NCBI GenBank assembly: GCA_022844205.1
Contig: JALHMF010000002.1
Location: 1 to 64,000, forward strand
Reading direction: 5' to 3'
DNA: 64,000 bases
DNA from: Xanthobacteraceae bacterium
GTDB lineage: Bacteria; Pseudomonadota; Alphaproteobacteria; Rhizobiales; Xanthobacteraceae
This document shows positions 1-9,526 of this stretch, piece after piece. The notes under the pieces were generated by a model. That model was not told the DNA's origin. It saw nothing but the letters and a program-made list of their open reading frames with translations, and did not search any database. Within the stretch, counting starts at the first letter, position 1. Each line of letters starts with the position of its first letter. The translations under genes and the position numbers were made by a program.

Positions 1-390
<390 letters not shown>

Positions 391-747
391 GATTTGATCG
401 GCTCGGTCACTACATTATTGACGAGTCCCAAGCACGAGCAGTCGCTTTCGCGATTGCTTGGCTTGATAACTTGAAAAACGTAGGACCGCCGAAGTCTCTT
501 TGACCTCCAGCCCCACGGACTTGCGTCCGCATGAATGGAAGGTCCGCAAGGACCCCGCCGCCCACGTTTCTCTTTCTTCCCGATTCACAGATTCAAACAG
601 CGCGGGCTTTCGCCCCGTCTCACCGGATTTCTCCAGAGCGGCGTCGAAACTCCCGTTCCCAGCTTGCGCCAGAAATGAGCGACCAATGGTCGTTTAGGAG
701 CTATACTGGCGCGCCATCCCGCCATGGGGCGGCGTGCCGAGCGGCTG
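391..747 (-). other. rRNA operon leader region
   Basis: About 350 nt lie between the inferred rrn promoter and the 16S 5' end. This stretch would be transcribed as the rRNA leader and removed during processing. I looked for a clear boxA antitermination element (TGCTCTTTAACA type) on the minus strand and did not find a convincing one. Small open frames here (for example near 500-760) have no ribosome binding site or recognisable product and are not called as genes. Confidence 0.6.
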
Positions 748-777
748 TTTATATGCGCTCTTAGATTTTATTGTCAA
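748..777 (-). promoter_or_regulatory. Probable rrn promoter (-35 TTGACA, -10 ATATAA)
   Basis: Reading the minus strand, a perfect TTGACA (complement of 772-777) is followed after 17 nt by ATATAA (complement of 749-754; an 18-nt spacer gives TATAAA). It points towards the 16S gene and would start transcription near 741. The perfect -35 box, AT-rich spacer and position are what is expected of a strong rRNA promoter. Confidence 0.7.
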
Positions 778-906
778 CAGTCCGTATTCAATGAGTTTCT
801 CAAACGTAAACTATTGGTCTTGCGTCATTATCCCGCCATTTTGAGAGGGCGCTCTACAGCCTGAGCCTTCGGCCGCAGCCGGAGCCTGAATTAGCGCTAT
901 CATCAG

Positions 907-932
907 CCTGCCGAATTGACCGATCCGGCAGG
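907..932. repeat. Short inverted repeat upstream of the M23 gene
   Basis: Seven-base arms CCTGCCG (907-913) and CGGCAGG (926-932) flank a 12-nt loop. It ends 24 nt before the TTG start of the peptidase gene. It could be an operator or a leader hairpin; nothing in the sequence decides between these. Confidence 0.35.
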
Positions 933-956
933 TCCCAGGGAGCGAGAGGAAAGCGC

Positions 957-2906
957 TTGCAACGACGGTATCCGGCAGGCGGCGGGCGGCATGGTTATGT
1001 CGAGCCCATCGACCTAGGCAACGAACCACCGCTCGGCCTCGACGGCGACCATGAGGAGCCGATCGATCGCCGTCGCGTTTCGATCCGCTGGCTCGCGGCC
1101 ACTGTTCTCGTTGCCTTTTCCGGTGCGTTCCTGATGGGCGGCGCCGTATGGGCGGCACTCGATGGCGAATACCGCTTCGCGCAACTTCCCGAACTCGCAC
1201 GCCTTGCCATCAAGAACCTCGGCGACCGCGCATCCAACATCGCACGTAAGGCCGACCGCATTTCCCTGCTAGCGGAACATCAGTCCGCGCGGCAGGTGCT
1301 GCGCGTTTCCACAACGACGCGCGCCGGTGACCGCGAAATCGTCCGCGTGCGCCCGTTCGTGCGCGTCGCAACCAATCTCGCACTGACCCCCTCGAGCTTT
1401 GCTGCCAGCGTGCCGGAGTTCAATCCGGTGAAGCTGATGGCCGATGACTCCGAGCGCGGCGACGAAGCGCCGTCGCTTGAGCCGACCGGAGAGCTTTCGA
1501 TCGTGATGCGCGACCTGATGCAGGTGCCGGGCACCGTGAAGGTGGCCGGCATCATGCGCGCCGAAGATGTGTTGTTCGCCGTGCGCGAAGCACTCTCACC
1601 GGATGGGTCGAATCGGCAGGCCCGCCCGTCGATTGCAACGAGCCTCGGCACCGGTTTTGGCAGCGCGTTCGCCTACGCCGCGGAGAACGCCGACCCGCGC
1701 ATCACACAGCTTCCCGCGGTTGCTGAAAACGTCAGCACCATTCCGAAAACAGGCACGGAAATCACCGGCGGCAACTCCTGGTCCGAACGCACGATTGTCG
1801 CCAAGCGAAACGAAGGCCTCACCGCGATCCTGAAAGAACTGAACGTCCCCGCTCGCGCCTCCGGCCCACTCATTGCGGCGTTCAGCGCACGCGGGCGAGA
1901 CGGCGGTCTGCGCGAAGGCCACCGCATCCGCGTTCTGCTCGACATCGACGCCAAAGGCGAAACGACCCCACTACGGGTCAGCATCTTCAGCGACAAGGGT
2001 CACGAGGCCACCGTCGCGCTTTCCGACAACCAGCGTTACGTCGCGGTGGAAGAGCCGCGCGAGTTTGATGTCGCCAGGATCGAGGATGACAACGAAGAAG
2101 GCCGCGGGATGCGCCTTTATCAGAGCATCTACGAGACGGCGCTCCGCAATGAAATCCCGAAACCGATGATCGAGAACATCATCCGCACGTTCTCGTTCGA
2201 CATCGACCTGCAGCGCAAGGTGCGCGCGGGCGACTCATTCGAGGTTCTCTACGCCGCCGACGAAGCCGAAGGCCATTCGGATGTGCTGTTCGCATCGCTC
2301 ATTTCCGGCGACGAGCCGCGCCGCTACTATCGCTTCCAGACCGGCGACGACAGCATCATCGACTATTACGACGAGACTGGAAAAAGCGCGAAGAAGTTCC
2401 TCGTCCGCAAACCGATGACCGGTGGTGTGCTCCGCTCCGGTTTCGGCCCGCGCAAGCATCCGATCCTCGGCTATGTCCGCATGCATACCGGCGTCGATTG
2501 GGCCGAAGACACCGGCGCGCCGATTTTCGCCGCCGGCAACGGCACTATCATCAAGGCCGACTGGGACTCTGGCGGCTATGGCCGCAAGGTCGAAATCCAG
2601 CACTTGAACGGCTACGCTACCCACTACGCGCACATGTCCGCATTCGCGAAGGGCATCCAGCCGGGCGCGAAAGTCCGTCAGGGACAGATCATCGGCTATG
2701 TCGGCAACACCGGCCTCTCCACCGGACCGCATCTGCATTACGAGGTGCTCGTGAACGGCCACTTCGTCGATCCGATGCGCATCAAGCTGCCGCGCGGTCG
2801 CGAACTGGATGGCTCCATGTTCGTGGACTTTGAGCGCGAACGGAAGCGCATTGACGGCATTCTGGAGCGCGGCGCAGCCCAGCCGCGCGTCGCGCAGACG
2901 AACTAG
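957..2906 (+). CDS. M23 family metallopeptidase (LytM-type murein endopeptidase)
   Basis: A 649-residue envelope protein expected to cut peptidoglycan cross-links in the periplasm. A single hydrophobic segment at about residues 45-67 looks like a membrane anchor. A long central region precedes the C-terminal LytM/M23 domain. The zinc-site motifs are visible: HTGVD (H510, D514), HYAH (H556, H559) and HLH (H592, H594). The start is a TTG with GAGAGGA seven bases upstream; no ATG lies near the N-terminus. It is transcribed divergently from the rRNA operon. The stop is unusual: an IS element inserted inside the stop codon, so the present TAG uses the first base of the IS. The original stop would have been TAA, and the protein is unchanged. 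Confidence 0.93.
   Translation: MQRRYPAGGGRHGYVEPIDLGNEPPLGLDGDHEEPIDRRRVSIRWLAATVLVAFSGAFLMGGAVWAALDGEYRFAQLPELARLAIKNLGDRASNIARKADRISLLAEHQSARQVLRVSTTTRAGDREIVRVRPFVRVATNLALTPSSFAASVPEFNPVKLMADDSERGDEAPSLEPTGELSIVMRDLMQVPGTVKVAGIMRAEDVLFAVREALSPDGSNRQARPSIATSLGTGFGSAFAYAAENADPRITQLPAVAENVSTIPKTGTEITGGNSWSERTIVAKRNEGLTAILKELNVPARASGPLIAAFSARGRDGGLREGHRIRVLLDIDAKGETTPLRVSIFSDKGHEATVALSDNQRYVAVEEPREFDVARIEDDNEEGRGMRLYQSIYETALRNEIPKPMIENIIRTFSFDIDLQRKVRAGDSFEVLYAADEAEGHSDVLFASLISGDEPRRYYRFQTGDDSIIDYYDETGKSAKKFLVRKPMTGGVLRSGFGPRKHPILGYVRMHTGVDWAEDTGAPIFAAGNGTIIKADWDSGGYGRKVEIQHLNGYATHYAHMSAFAKGIQPGAKVRQGQIIGYVGNTGLSTGPHLHYEVLVNGHFVDPMRIKLPRGRELDGSMFVDFERERKRIDGILERGAAQPRVAQTN
2904..2905. repeat. 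TA target duplication, left copy
   Basis: TA here and again at 3753-3754 bracket the insertion element. Removing one copy and the element restores CTAA, which matches the YTAR target preference of IS5-family elements. Confidence 0.75.
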
Positions 2907-2924
2907 GGTCAAAACCCAATAAAT
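2906..2924 (+). repeat. IS left terminal inverted repeat
   Basis: GGGTCAAAACCCAATAAAT matches the complement of 3734-3752 at 15 of 19 positions. Confidence 0.8.
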
Positions 2925-2982
2925 GCGTTGCCGGATGAATCGATTGTTGATTCTCTGCTGCTGTGATTCGGGAGCAGAGAAC

Positions 2983-3742
2983 ATGCGGCGCAATCTCTTC
3001 TGGCTGAGCGATGATCAGTGGCGGCAGATCGAGCCGCAATTACCGACAGACGTCCGTGGCAAGGACCGGGTGGACGATCGTCGCGTGATCAGCGGCATTG
3101 TGCATGTCCTCAAAAGCGGCTGCCGATGGTGCGATTGTCCGCCGGAATACGGCCCTCCGACGACGATCTACAATCGGTTCGTCCGCTGGGCGGAACGCGG
3201 CGTGTGGGAACGACTGTTCCGTGAGTTGGCCAGGCGCGGTCGCTCGCGCCAGACCCAGATGGTCGACTCGACCTATGTCAAGGCGCACCGCTCGGCCTCG
3301 GGCGGAAAGGGGGGAGCAGAACCAGGCGATTGGCCGCTCACGCGGCGGGCGCAATACGAAGATCCACGCAATCGCAGATGCTCAAGGCCGTCTTCTTTCC
3401 GTCCTCTTGACCGGCGGTGAGGCGCATGACTGCCCTCCCGCTCCGCGTCTGATCCGACGCACCAAGGCGGCCCAAAAGTTGATTGGCGACAAGGCTTACG
3501 ACAGTGCGCCGTTGCGGCAATGGTTGAAAGAGCGCGGCACCAAGCCCGTCGTTCCCAACAAATCGAACCGCAAGCTGCCCTTCCGCTTCGACAAGAGGTC
3601 CTATCGACAGCGGCACCACATCGAGAATGCTTTCTGCCGCCTCAAGGACTTTCGCCGTATCGCCACCCGCTACGACCGGCTGGCCAGGAATTTCCTCGCC
3701 TCCGTCTGCCTCGTCGCTGCTCTTGTCTGGTGGATTTTATGA
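2983..3742 (+). CDS. IS5-family DDE transposase, two frames joined by frameshift
   Basis: The first frame (ATG at 2983, open to 3420) gives an N-terminal DUF4096-like DNA-binding region (SDDQWRQIEPQLP) and the first catalytic Asp in MVDSTYVKAHRSASGGKGG. The match then continues in the next frame (open 3098-3742), from NQAIGRSRGGRNTKIHA, through the second Asp (IGDKAYD) and the catalytic Glu (HHIENAFCRLKDFRR). The switch falls at an AAAGGGGGG run (3306-3314). Two-frame transposases made by ribosomal slippage are usual in the IS427 group, so the gene may be active; a simple indel that killed it cannot be excluded. The start at 2983 is preferred over 2923 because family proteins begin at MRRNLFWLSD and a GGGAGCAGAG sequence precedes it. 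Confidence 0.85.
3306..3314 (+). other. Probable slippery site of the transposase
   Basis: AAAGGGGGG lies exactly where the protein match leaves the first frame and resumes in the next one. A shift equivalent to +1 (or -2) would join the halves. Confidence 0.5.
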
Positions 3743-3752
3743 GTCTTGACCC
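3734..3752 (-). repeat. IS right terminal inverted repeat
   Basis: The complement begins GGGTCAAGACTCATAAAAT, matching the left end at 15 of 19 positions. The transposase stop codon (3740-3742) lies inside it, as is common in compact IS elements. Confidence 0.8.
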
Positions 3753-3756
3753 TAAA

Positions 3757-3948
3757 TCACCGCTTCACCTCCACTTCGCTGCGTTTACCGGGCGTGATCC
3801 TGACCGGACGCTCAACTTTTTTCTCGCCGACGGCTGAATTCCTAGTCGTAGGGCCAACCACACCTGCATCGAGCACAACGTTGATCTGCATGGGCGCGCT
3901 GGATTTCACTTCGGCTTGCGCCGTGCGCTTCGCGGCACCTACACCCAC
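3757..3948 (-). CDS. Small hypothetical protein (doubtful)
   Basis: A 63-residue basic frame starting with GTG, between clpB and the IS. It has no recognised domain, no good ribosome binding site and no ATG; an in-frame stop lies at 3973-3975. In favour of a real gene: before the IS inserted, its TGA stop and the TAA of the M23 gene would have been separated by a single base, an arrangement typical of tightly packed convergent genes. The composition (V, K, R, A rich) gives no functional hint. Confidence 0.3.
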   Translation of the reverse strand: MGVGAAKRTAQAEVKSSAPMQINVVLDAGVVGPTTRNSAVGEKKVERPVRITPGKRSEVEVKR

Positions 3949-4001
3949 CGTTACGTCATAGCTTCGGGTTTGCTAGCGAGTGACAAAGGATGCGAAGGCA
4001 A

Positions 4002-6599
4002 CTACGCCGCCTTCGCCGATTTCCCCTTGGTCTCGAACGCAAGCGCATCGCCCTTCACGTTTGCCCGCACCACGTCGCCATCCTTGATCGATCCTTCAAG
4101 GATGCGTTCGGATAGTGGGTCTTGCACGAACTTCTGGATCGCGCGCTTGAGCGGCCGCGCGCCGAACGCAGGCTCATAGCCCTTCTCGGCCAGCCAGACG
4201 CGTGCTTCGGCGGAAAGTTCGATCGTAATCTTGCGATCTTCTAGAAGTTTGGCGAGCCGCGCCATCTGGATGTCGACAATGGCCCCCATCTGCGCCCTCT
4301 TCAGCCGTTGGAACAGGATGATCTCGTCCACGCGGTTGAGGAATTCAGGCCGGAAGTTGGAACGTACAACCGCCATCACCTGATCGCGGACGGCTTCGAC
4401 ATCCTGATCCTCGCCAAGCGCGACGAGGAAGTCCGCACCGAGATTGGAGGTCATCACAATCAGCGTGTTCCGGAAATCGACCGTGCGGCCCTGACCGTCG
4501 GTCAGTCGTCCGTCATCCAGCACCTGCAACAGCACGTTGAACACATCCGGATGCGCCTTCTCGATCTCGTCAAACAGAATGACCTGATATGGCCGTCGCC
4601 GGACGGCTTCAGTGAGCGCGCCGCCTTCGTCATAGCCCACATAACCGGGAGGCGCACCGATGAGGCGCGCCACCGAATGTTTCTCCATGTATTCCGACAT
4701 ATCGACACGCAGCAGTGCCTGCTCGTCGTCGAACAGGAACGACGCAAGCGCCTTCGTCAGCTCCGTCTTGCCGACACCCGTAGGGCCAAGAAACATGAAT
4801 GAGCCGATCGGCCGGTTCGGATCTTGCAATCCCGCGCGCGCGCGACGCACCGCCGTGGAAACGGCCTTTACTGCTTCCTGCTGGCCGACGACGCGCTTGG
4901 CGATCTGCTCTTCCATCCGAAGGAGCTTGTCCTTCTCGCCTTCCAACATCCGATCGACCGGCACACCGGTCCAGCGTGAGACAATCTGCGCGATGTGGTC
5001 GGCGGTGACCGCCTCCTCCACCATCGCCGTACTCGCCTTGTCCTCGATCGCCTTGAGCTTCTGTTCAAGTTCCGGAATGATCCCGTAAGTCAGTTCGCCC
5101 GCGCGCTGATACTCGCCCCCGCGCTGTGCCTTGGCGAGATCGTTTCGCGCCTGCTCAAGTTCAGTCTTGAGCTTCTGCTCGTCGCCGAGCTTTTCCTTTT
5201 CGTTCAGCCAGCGCTGAGTGAGCGCATTCGACTGTTCCTCTAGCGCGGAAATTTCCTTGACGATCTTCTTCAGCCGCTCCTTGGAACCGGTATCGGTTTC
5301 TTTTTTCAACGCTTCCTGCTCAATCTTGAGCTGGATCAAGCGGCGGTCGAGTTCATCCAATTCCTCGGGTTTGGAATCGACCTGCATACGAAGCCGTGCA
5401 GCGGCTTCGTCCATGAGATCGATCGCCTTGTCGGGCAGGAAGCGATCGGTAATGTAACGGTTTGAAAGTGTCGCCGCTGCGACGACCGCGGCATCTAAAA
5501 TCCGCACGCCGTGATGCAGTTCGTATTTCTCTTTCAGGCCGCGCAGAATGGAAATCGTATCCTCGACCGTCGGCTCGCTGACGAAGATGGGCTGGAAGCG
5601 CCGTGCCAAAGCCGCGTCCTTTTCCACGTGCTTGCGATATTCATCGAGCGTGGTGGCGCCGACGCAATGCAGCTCGCCGCGCGCGAGCGCGGGCTTGAGC
5701 AGGTTGGACGCGTCCATCGCACCGTCTGCCTTGCCGGCGCCGATCAGCGTATGCATCTCGTCGATGAAGAGGATGATCATGCCGTCGGAGGACGTGATCT
5801 CCTGCAGGACGGCCTTAAGCCGCTCCTCGAATTCGCCGCGATACTTGGCGCCTGCAACCAGCCCGCCGAGATCGAGTGAGAACAATTGCTTGTCCTTCAG
5901 CCCTTCCGGCACGTCACCGTTGACAATGCGCAGCGCGAGCCCTTCCACAATGGCGGTCTTGCCGACGCCGGGCTCGCCGATCAGCACGGGATTGTTCTTG
6001 GTGCGGCGCGAAAGCACCTGGATCGTGCGGCGGATTTCCTCGTCGCGGCCAATGACCGGATCGAGCTTGCCGTTCCTCGCCGCTTCCGTGATGTCTCGCG
6101 TATAGCGCTTCAGTGCGTCATAGGCATTTTCGGCGGACGCGGAGTCCGCCTTGCGGCCCTTGCGCAAGTCTTCCACAGCGGAATTCAGTTTCTGCGGCGT
6201 GACTCCGACTTTCGCGAGAATCTTTCCAGCCTCGCTCCCGCTCTCGATGGCAAGCGCGATCAGAAGCCGTTCCGCGGTAACGAAGGAATCGCCCGCCTTA
6301 TCGGCGGCTTTCTCGGCGGTGTCGAAGACACGCGCGAGTGCCGGCGCCAGATACAGTTGTCCAGCTCCGGAGCCTTCCACTTTCGGCATCTTGGCAAGCT
6401 GCGCCTCGACAGCTTTCAACGCTTCGCGCGAACGACCGCCGGCGCGATCAATGAGACCAGCGGCGAGTCCCTCGGGGTCGTCGAGCAGGACTTTCAGAAG
6501 ATGTTCGGTCGCGAATTGCTGATGCCCTTCGCGCAAGGCGAGCGACTGTGCCGACTGCACGAAGCCGCGCGAACGCTCGGTGTATTTCTCAAAATTCAT
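4002..6599 (-). CDS. clpB: ATP-dependent chaperone ClpB
   Basis: An 865-residue Hsp100 disaggregase that works with DnaK/DnaJ to recover aggregated proteins in the cytoplasm. The order is N-terminal Clp repeat domain (about 1-145), first AAA+ domain with [10 protein letters not shown], coiled-coil middle domain (about 400-525), and second AAA+ domain with [10 protein letters not shown]. There is no ClpP-binding IGF/L loop, as expected for ClpB. The ATG at 6599 is chosen over a GTG one codon earlier because GGGAGG lies five bases upstream of the ATG. Upstream, CTTCCG (complement of 6689-6694) and CTATTT (complement of 6666-6671) with a 17-nt spacer weakly resemble a heat-shock sigma-32 promoter of alphaproteobacteria. 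Confidence 0.97.
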   Translation of the reverse strand: MNFEKYTERSRGFVQSAQSLALREGHQQFATEHLLKVLLDDPEGLAAGLIDRAGGRSREALKAVEAQLAKMPKVEGSGAGQLYLAPALARVFDTAEKAADKAGDSFVTAERLLIALAIESGSEAGKILAKVGVTPQKLNSAVEDLRKGRKADSASAENAYDALKRYTRDITEAARNGKLDPVIGRDEEIRRTIQVLSRRTKNNPVLIGEPGVGKTAIVEGLALRIVNGDVPEGLKDKQLFSLDLGGLVAGAKYRGEFEERLKAVLQEITSSDGMIILFIDEMHTLIGAGKADGAMDASNLLKPALARGELHCVGATTLDEYRKHVEKDAALARRFQPIFVSEPTVEDTISILRGLKEKYELHHGVRILDAAVVAAATLSNRYITDRFLPDKAIDLMDEAAARLRMQVDSKPEELDELDRRLIQLKIEQEALKKETDTGSKERLKKIVKEISALEEQSNALTQRWLNEKEKLGDEQKLKTELEQARNDLAKAQRGGEYQRAGELTYGIIPELEQKLKAIEDKASTAMVEEAVTADHIAQIVSRWTGVPVDRMLEGEKDKLLRMEEQIAKRVVGQQEAVKAVSTAVRRARAGLQDPNRPIGSFMFLGPTGVGKTELTKALASFLFDDEQALLRVDMSEYMEKHSVARLIGAPPGYVGYDEGGALTEAVRRRPYQVILFDEIEKAHPDVFNVLLQVLDDGRLTDGQGRTVDFRNTLIVMTSNLGADFLVALGEDQDVEAVRDQVMAVVRSNFRPEFLNRVDEIILFQRLKRAQMGAIVDIQMARLAKLLEDRKITIELSAEARVWLAEKGYEPAFGARPLKRAIQKFVQDPLSERILEGSIKDGDVVRANVKGDALAFETKGKSAKAA

Positions 6600-6763
6600 C
6601 ACACCTCCCTAGCCTACTCATGCCGCCCCGAAGGCCCAGCTTAAGCATCCCACTTTTCTTGTCTGAAATAGGTAGCGTTCCGCCCCTGCGGAAGACCTGA
6701 TCTGCATCAAAAATTTCTCCGGATTGCTGGACCTTTCGGGCATTTTCGCCGAGAAGAGCCGCC

Positions 6764-7534
6764 ATGATCGAGCCCATTGCCCGCGTCACTTCCTTGTATC
6801 GCTACCCCGTGAAGGGCCTTTCCGGAGAGCGGCTCGCCACGGTCGAACTCGAGCCAAAGACCACCTTCCCAGCCGACCGCGCCTTTGCCCTCGAAAACGG
6901 TCCATCCGGTTTCGATCCGGCGGCTCCTGCCTGGCAGCCGAAGATCAAATTTTTATGCCTGATGCGGAACGCCAAGATCGCGACACTGACAACCCGCTAC
7001 GACGATGCGAGCGGCGACCTGCTCGTCGAGCAAAACGGAGCAGCGCTCCTCAACGAAAGCCTGCAAGTTCCCGACGGACGCGCGAGCATCGAAAAATTCT
7101 TTCAAGCGTTCATGGGCAAGGACGCACGCGGCCCGGTGCGCGTGCTGACGTCGCCGGGCCACAGCTTCTCGGACCTCTCCAAGAAGGTGATTTCCATCAT
7201 CAATCTGGATAGCGTAAGGGCACTGGAAAAAGCGCTTAGAAAAAAAATCCACCCGCTGCGTTTCCGCGCGAATGTCTATATTGAAGGTCTGCCCGCGTGG
7301 GCTGAGACGGAACTGATCGGGAAGTGCATTCAGATCGGCACAACAAAAATGCGCGTTTTGAAGATGACACAACGCTGCGCAGCAACGGAAGTCGATCCCG
7401 AAACCGCCGAGCGTGACATCGATGTGCCCGACGCGCTCTATCGCCTCACCGGCGAGGACGATTGCGGCATCTATGCCGAGGTTACCGGCTCCGGAAAGAT
7501 TTCCGAGGGTGACCCTTTCATCGTCGAAAGCTGA
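6764..7534 (+). CDS. MOSC domain-containing molybdenum-cofactor protein
   Basis: A 256-residue protein with an N-terminal MOSC beta-barrel region (VTSLYRYPVKGLSGERL) and a C-terminal MOSC domain. These domains bind molybdenum cofactor in mARC-like reductases and YiiM/YcbX-type proteins that reduce N-hydroxylated compounds. The conserved Cys expected to ligand molybdenum is in TQRCAATEVDP. No ferredoxin domain is fused, unlike E. coli YcbX, so an external electron donor would be needed. It is divergent from clpB, and its stop is 3 nt from that of the convergent DUF4167 gene. The substrate is unknown. Confidence 0.85.
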   Translation: MIEPIARVTSLYRYPVKGLSGERLATVELEPKTTFPADRAFALENGPSGFDPAAPAWQPKIKFLCLMRNAKIATLTTRYDDASGDLLVEQNGAALLNESLQVPDGRASIEKFFQAFMGKDARGPVRVLTSPGHSFSDLSKKVISIINLDSVRALEKALRKKIHPLRFRANVYIEGLPAWAETELIGKCIQIGTTKMRVLKMTQRCAATEVDPETAERDIDVPDALYRLTGEDDCGIYAEVTGSGKISEGDPFIVES

Positions 7535-7537
7535 CGC

Positions 7538-8242
7538 TTATTCGCTCGGCTTCGGCGTTTCAGTGGGCACTGCCGCCGGCTCGCCGCCCTGCTGCTCGCG
7601 CGGTTCACGCGGCTCGAAGTTGCGATCGTTGCGCGGGCGGAAATTGCGGCCGCGATTGCGGTTGAAGCGGCGGCCTTCATTCTGTTCCTGATCGTGACCG
7701 TTGTTTCCCTGCTGCGGGGCACCGCCACCACCGGTGATGAACGCCGGCAAGCCGGCGTCGCTCTGTTCGCCCTGCTGCGGATAGCCCTGGAAACTCGGCT
7801 GGGGCTGGTTCTGCGGGTGCGGGCGATGCATTTGCTGTCCGCCCTGCTGCCCCTGAAACGATTGACCGCCCTGCTGGTCGGGCGCGCCGGAATCGTCGCC
7901 TTCATCGTCGAAGTCCTGGTTGTCGGAGTCGGTGCGCTGCAAGGGCTGCTGCGGCTGGTTCGGATTCTGCTGCGCGAACTGCTGCTGGGCCGCCGCGATC
8001 ATGCGAAAATAGTGCTCGGCATGCTGAAGATAGCCTTCGGCGGAAACAGGATCACCGGAAGACTGCGCATCGCGCGCGAGCTGAACGTATTTCTCGGCGA
8101 TGTGATGCGCGGTCCCGCGGATCTTCACATCGGGGCCGTTCGACTCGTACACGCGCGTCAGCGGATTGTGGCCGCGACGGTTATTGTTGCGCCCCCGCAT
8201 GCGCTTGTTCTGGTTATGATTATGGTTGTGACCGTTTCTCAT
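7538..8242 (-). CDS. DUF4167 domain-containing protein
   Basis: A 234-residue protein widely conserved in Hyphomicrobiales. The N-terminus is rich in Asn, His and Arg (MRNGHNHNHNQNKRMRGRNN) and is followed by the conserved DUF4167 core (about 25-90: NPLTRVYESNGPDVKIRG, then HIAEKYVQLARDA and GYLQHAEHYFRM). The rest is low-complexity Q/G/P then RNRGRNFRPRND. The basic, RG-rich tail suggests nucleic-acid binding, but no function is established. It follows prmC in the same direction after a 360-nt gap, so it probably has its own promoter. Confidence 0.85.
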   Translation of the reverse strand: MRNGHNHNHNQNKRMRGRNNNRRGHNPLTRVYESNGPDVKIRGTAHHIAEKYVQLARDAQSSGDPVSAEGYLQHAEHYFRMIAAAQQQFAQQNPNQPQQPLQRTDSDNQDFDDEGDDSGAPDQQGGQSFQGQQGGQQMHRPHPQNQPQPSFQGYPQQGEQSDAGLPAFITGGGGAPQQGNNGHDQEQNEGRRFNRNRGRNFRPRNDRNFEPREPREQQGGEPAAVPTETPKPSE

Positions 8243-8602
8243 TCCGACCGTCTCTCCCTGTGTGCGGCTAAGCCGCCCTACTCACGCTTGCCGGCCAGCG
8301 ACCGGCAACAACAAGAAATCCCCGCAGCGAAAAAGCTGCTTCGTGGAAACCGGGCCCACAGGCCACGGCAATGTTGGTTTGGTTTGCGAATTTAGAGACC
8401 AAGTCCGCGCTCGTCGCGGAATGTTGCCCTTTGCCTTCGCGCTCCAGACAGCCCAGGCGCGAATATCGATGAAGCGTTTGATCCGTGAGTTTCGCTGGCA
8501 CCCCGTGCCCCGCGATCTCGCCATTGAACCGCTTTTCGCAGTCCCTGCGCGCCGAGCCCCATCTGGCCCATCGCGCTACCCGGATCGAATCTCGTGTGGA
8601 CA
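8243..8602. other. 360-nt gap between prmC and the DUF4167 gene
   Basis: No convincing gene. A 111-codon minus-strand frame (8268-8603) starts with a GTG overlapping the prmC stop, but it has no ribosome binding site and no family resemblance. The gap holds a 7-bp inverted repeat (TTGCCGG/CCGGCAA, 8289-8309) and a GCAGC/GCTGC hairpin near 8326-8341, which may belong to the DUF4167 leader. Confidence 0.4.
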
Positions 8603-9526
8603 CTAGTGCGGTTCGCGAATGCTTCCAAGCGCTTTTTTATCCTTTCCGGAGGCCAATACAAGCGCTCTTGGGTGCCCCGCAAGGTCCATCTTGACATCGT
8701 TAACAGTTAGCCCGGCCCTCTGCGCGATCTCCGAAACAGCGGTTTGTTGTCCCAGCCCGAGTTCGAGCACGGCCGCCCCGCGTGGCAACAATAATCCAGC
8801 AAGGCTGGCACAGATTGCCCGGTACGCATCGAGACCATCCATTCCGCCATCGAGCGCTAGCGCCGGATCATGGTCACGAATTTCGGGCTTCAAGGAAGCG
8901 ATGACGCTAGTTCCGACATATGGCGGATTAGAGACAACGAGATCGAATTTTTGCCCGACTGCCGCGCCCCAATCACCACAGACAAAAGATGCGCGCCCGG
9001 CGAGCGCGAGACGCTGAAAATTGGCCCTCGCAATGCGCAGCGCATCCTCATTCCGATCGAGCGCAAGTCCTGTGGCGTTAGGACGCTCGAGCAGGATCGC
9101 GGCAAGAAGGATACCGGTACCAGTACCCATATCCATAACGCGCAAGACCGCATTTCGATCCGCTTTTGCTGCAAGCGCCGCTTCCACGATCGCCTCGCTT
9201 TCAGGACGCGGCACGAGGGTATCAGGGCCAAGCAGAAATTCGTGGCTCCAGAATTCTTTTTTTCCGACGATACGCGCGACCGGCTCGCCCCTGAACCGGC
9301 GCTCCACCAGCGTCTCAAATCGGGCAGCGATGTCTTCCGGGGTTTCCTGAGCGCCACGCGAAACAAGTTCGACGGCTTCCAGTCCGCTTGCAAAAGACAT
9401 GAGCAGCCGCGCATCGAGTTCGGCGCTTTCGATGCCCGCTTGCGCGAGTTTTTCAGCGGCGCGTTTCCGCAAGCCGCCGAAGCATGTTCTCGATTGCAAT
9501 TTTCTGGCTGCCCGCATCTCGCTCAT
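8603..9526 (-). CDS. prmC: Release factor glutamine methyltransferase PrmC
   Basis: A 307-residue SAM-dependent enzyme that N5-methylates the glutamine of the GGQ motif in peptide-chain release factors, improving termination. A helical N-terminal domain binds the release factor (about 15-115). The SAM-binding loop DMGTGTG is at 132-138 and the catalytic NPPY at 200-203. The start ATG overlaps the stop TGA of prfA (ATGA), so the enzyme is coupled to its own substrate. This prfA-prmC pair is one of the most conserved in bacteria. Confidence 0.95.
   Translation of the reverse strand: MSEMRAARKLQSRTCFGGLRKRAAEKLAQAGIESAELDARLLMSFASGLEAVELVSRGAQETPEDIAARFETLVERRFRGEPVARIVGKKEFWSHEFLLGPDTLVPRPESEAIVEAALAAKADRNAVLRVMDMGTGTGILLAAILLERPNATGLALDRNEDALRIARANFQRLALAGRASFVCGDWGAAVGQKFDLVVSNPPYVGTSVIASLKPEIRDHDPALALDGGMDGLDAYRAICASLAGLLLPRGAAVLELGLGQQTAVSEIAQRAGLTVNDVKMDLAGHPRALVLASGKDKKALGSIREPH

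Larger units (their letters stand above)
2906..3752 (+). mobile_element. IS5-family insertion sequence (IS427-like), 847 bp
   Basis: A complete-looking small IS. Its ends are imperfect 19-bp inverted repeats (15 of 19 matching) beginning GGGTCAA, flanked by a TA duplication. Inside is a DDE transposase split over two frames. The length of about 850 bp and the two-frame arrangement fit the IS427 subgroup of IS5. It sits exactly in the stop codon of the upstream M23 gene, and almost touches the stop of a small convergent frame that ends at 3757. Confidence 0.9.

Noticed and set aside
8268-8603. 111-codon minus-strand frame whose GTG overlaps the prmC stop
   Set aside because: The overlap is suggestive, but there is no ribosome binding site and the product has no protein-like pattern.
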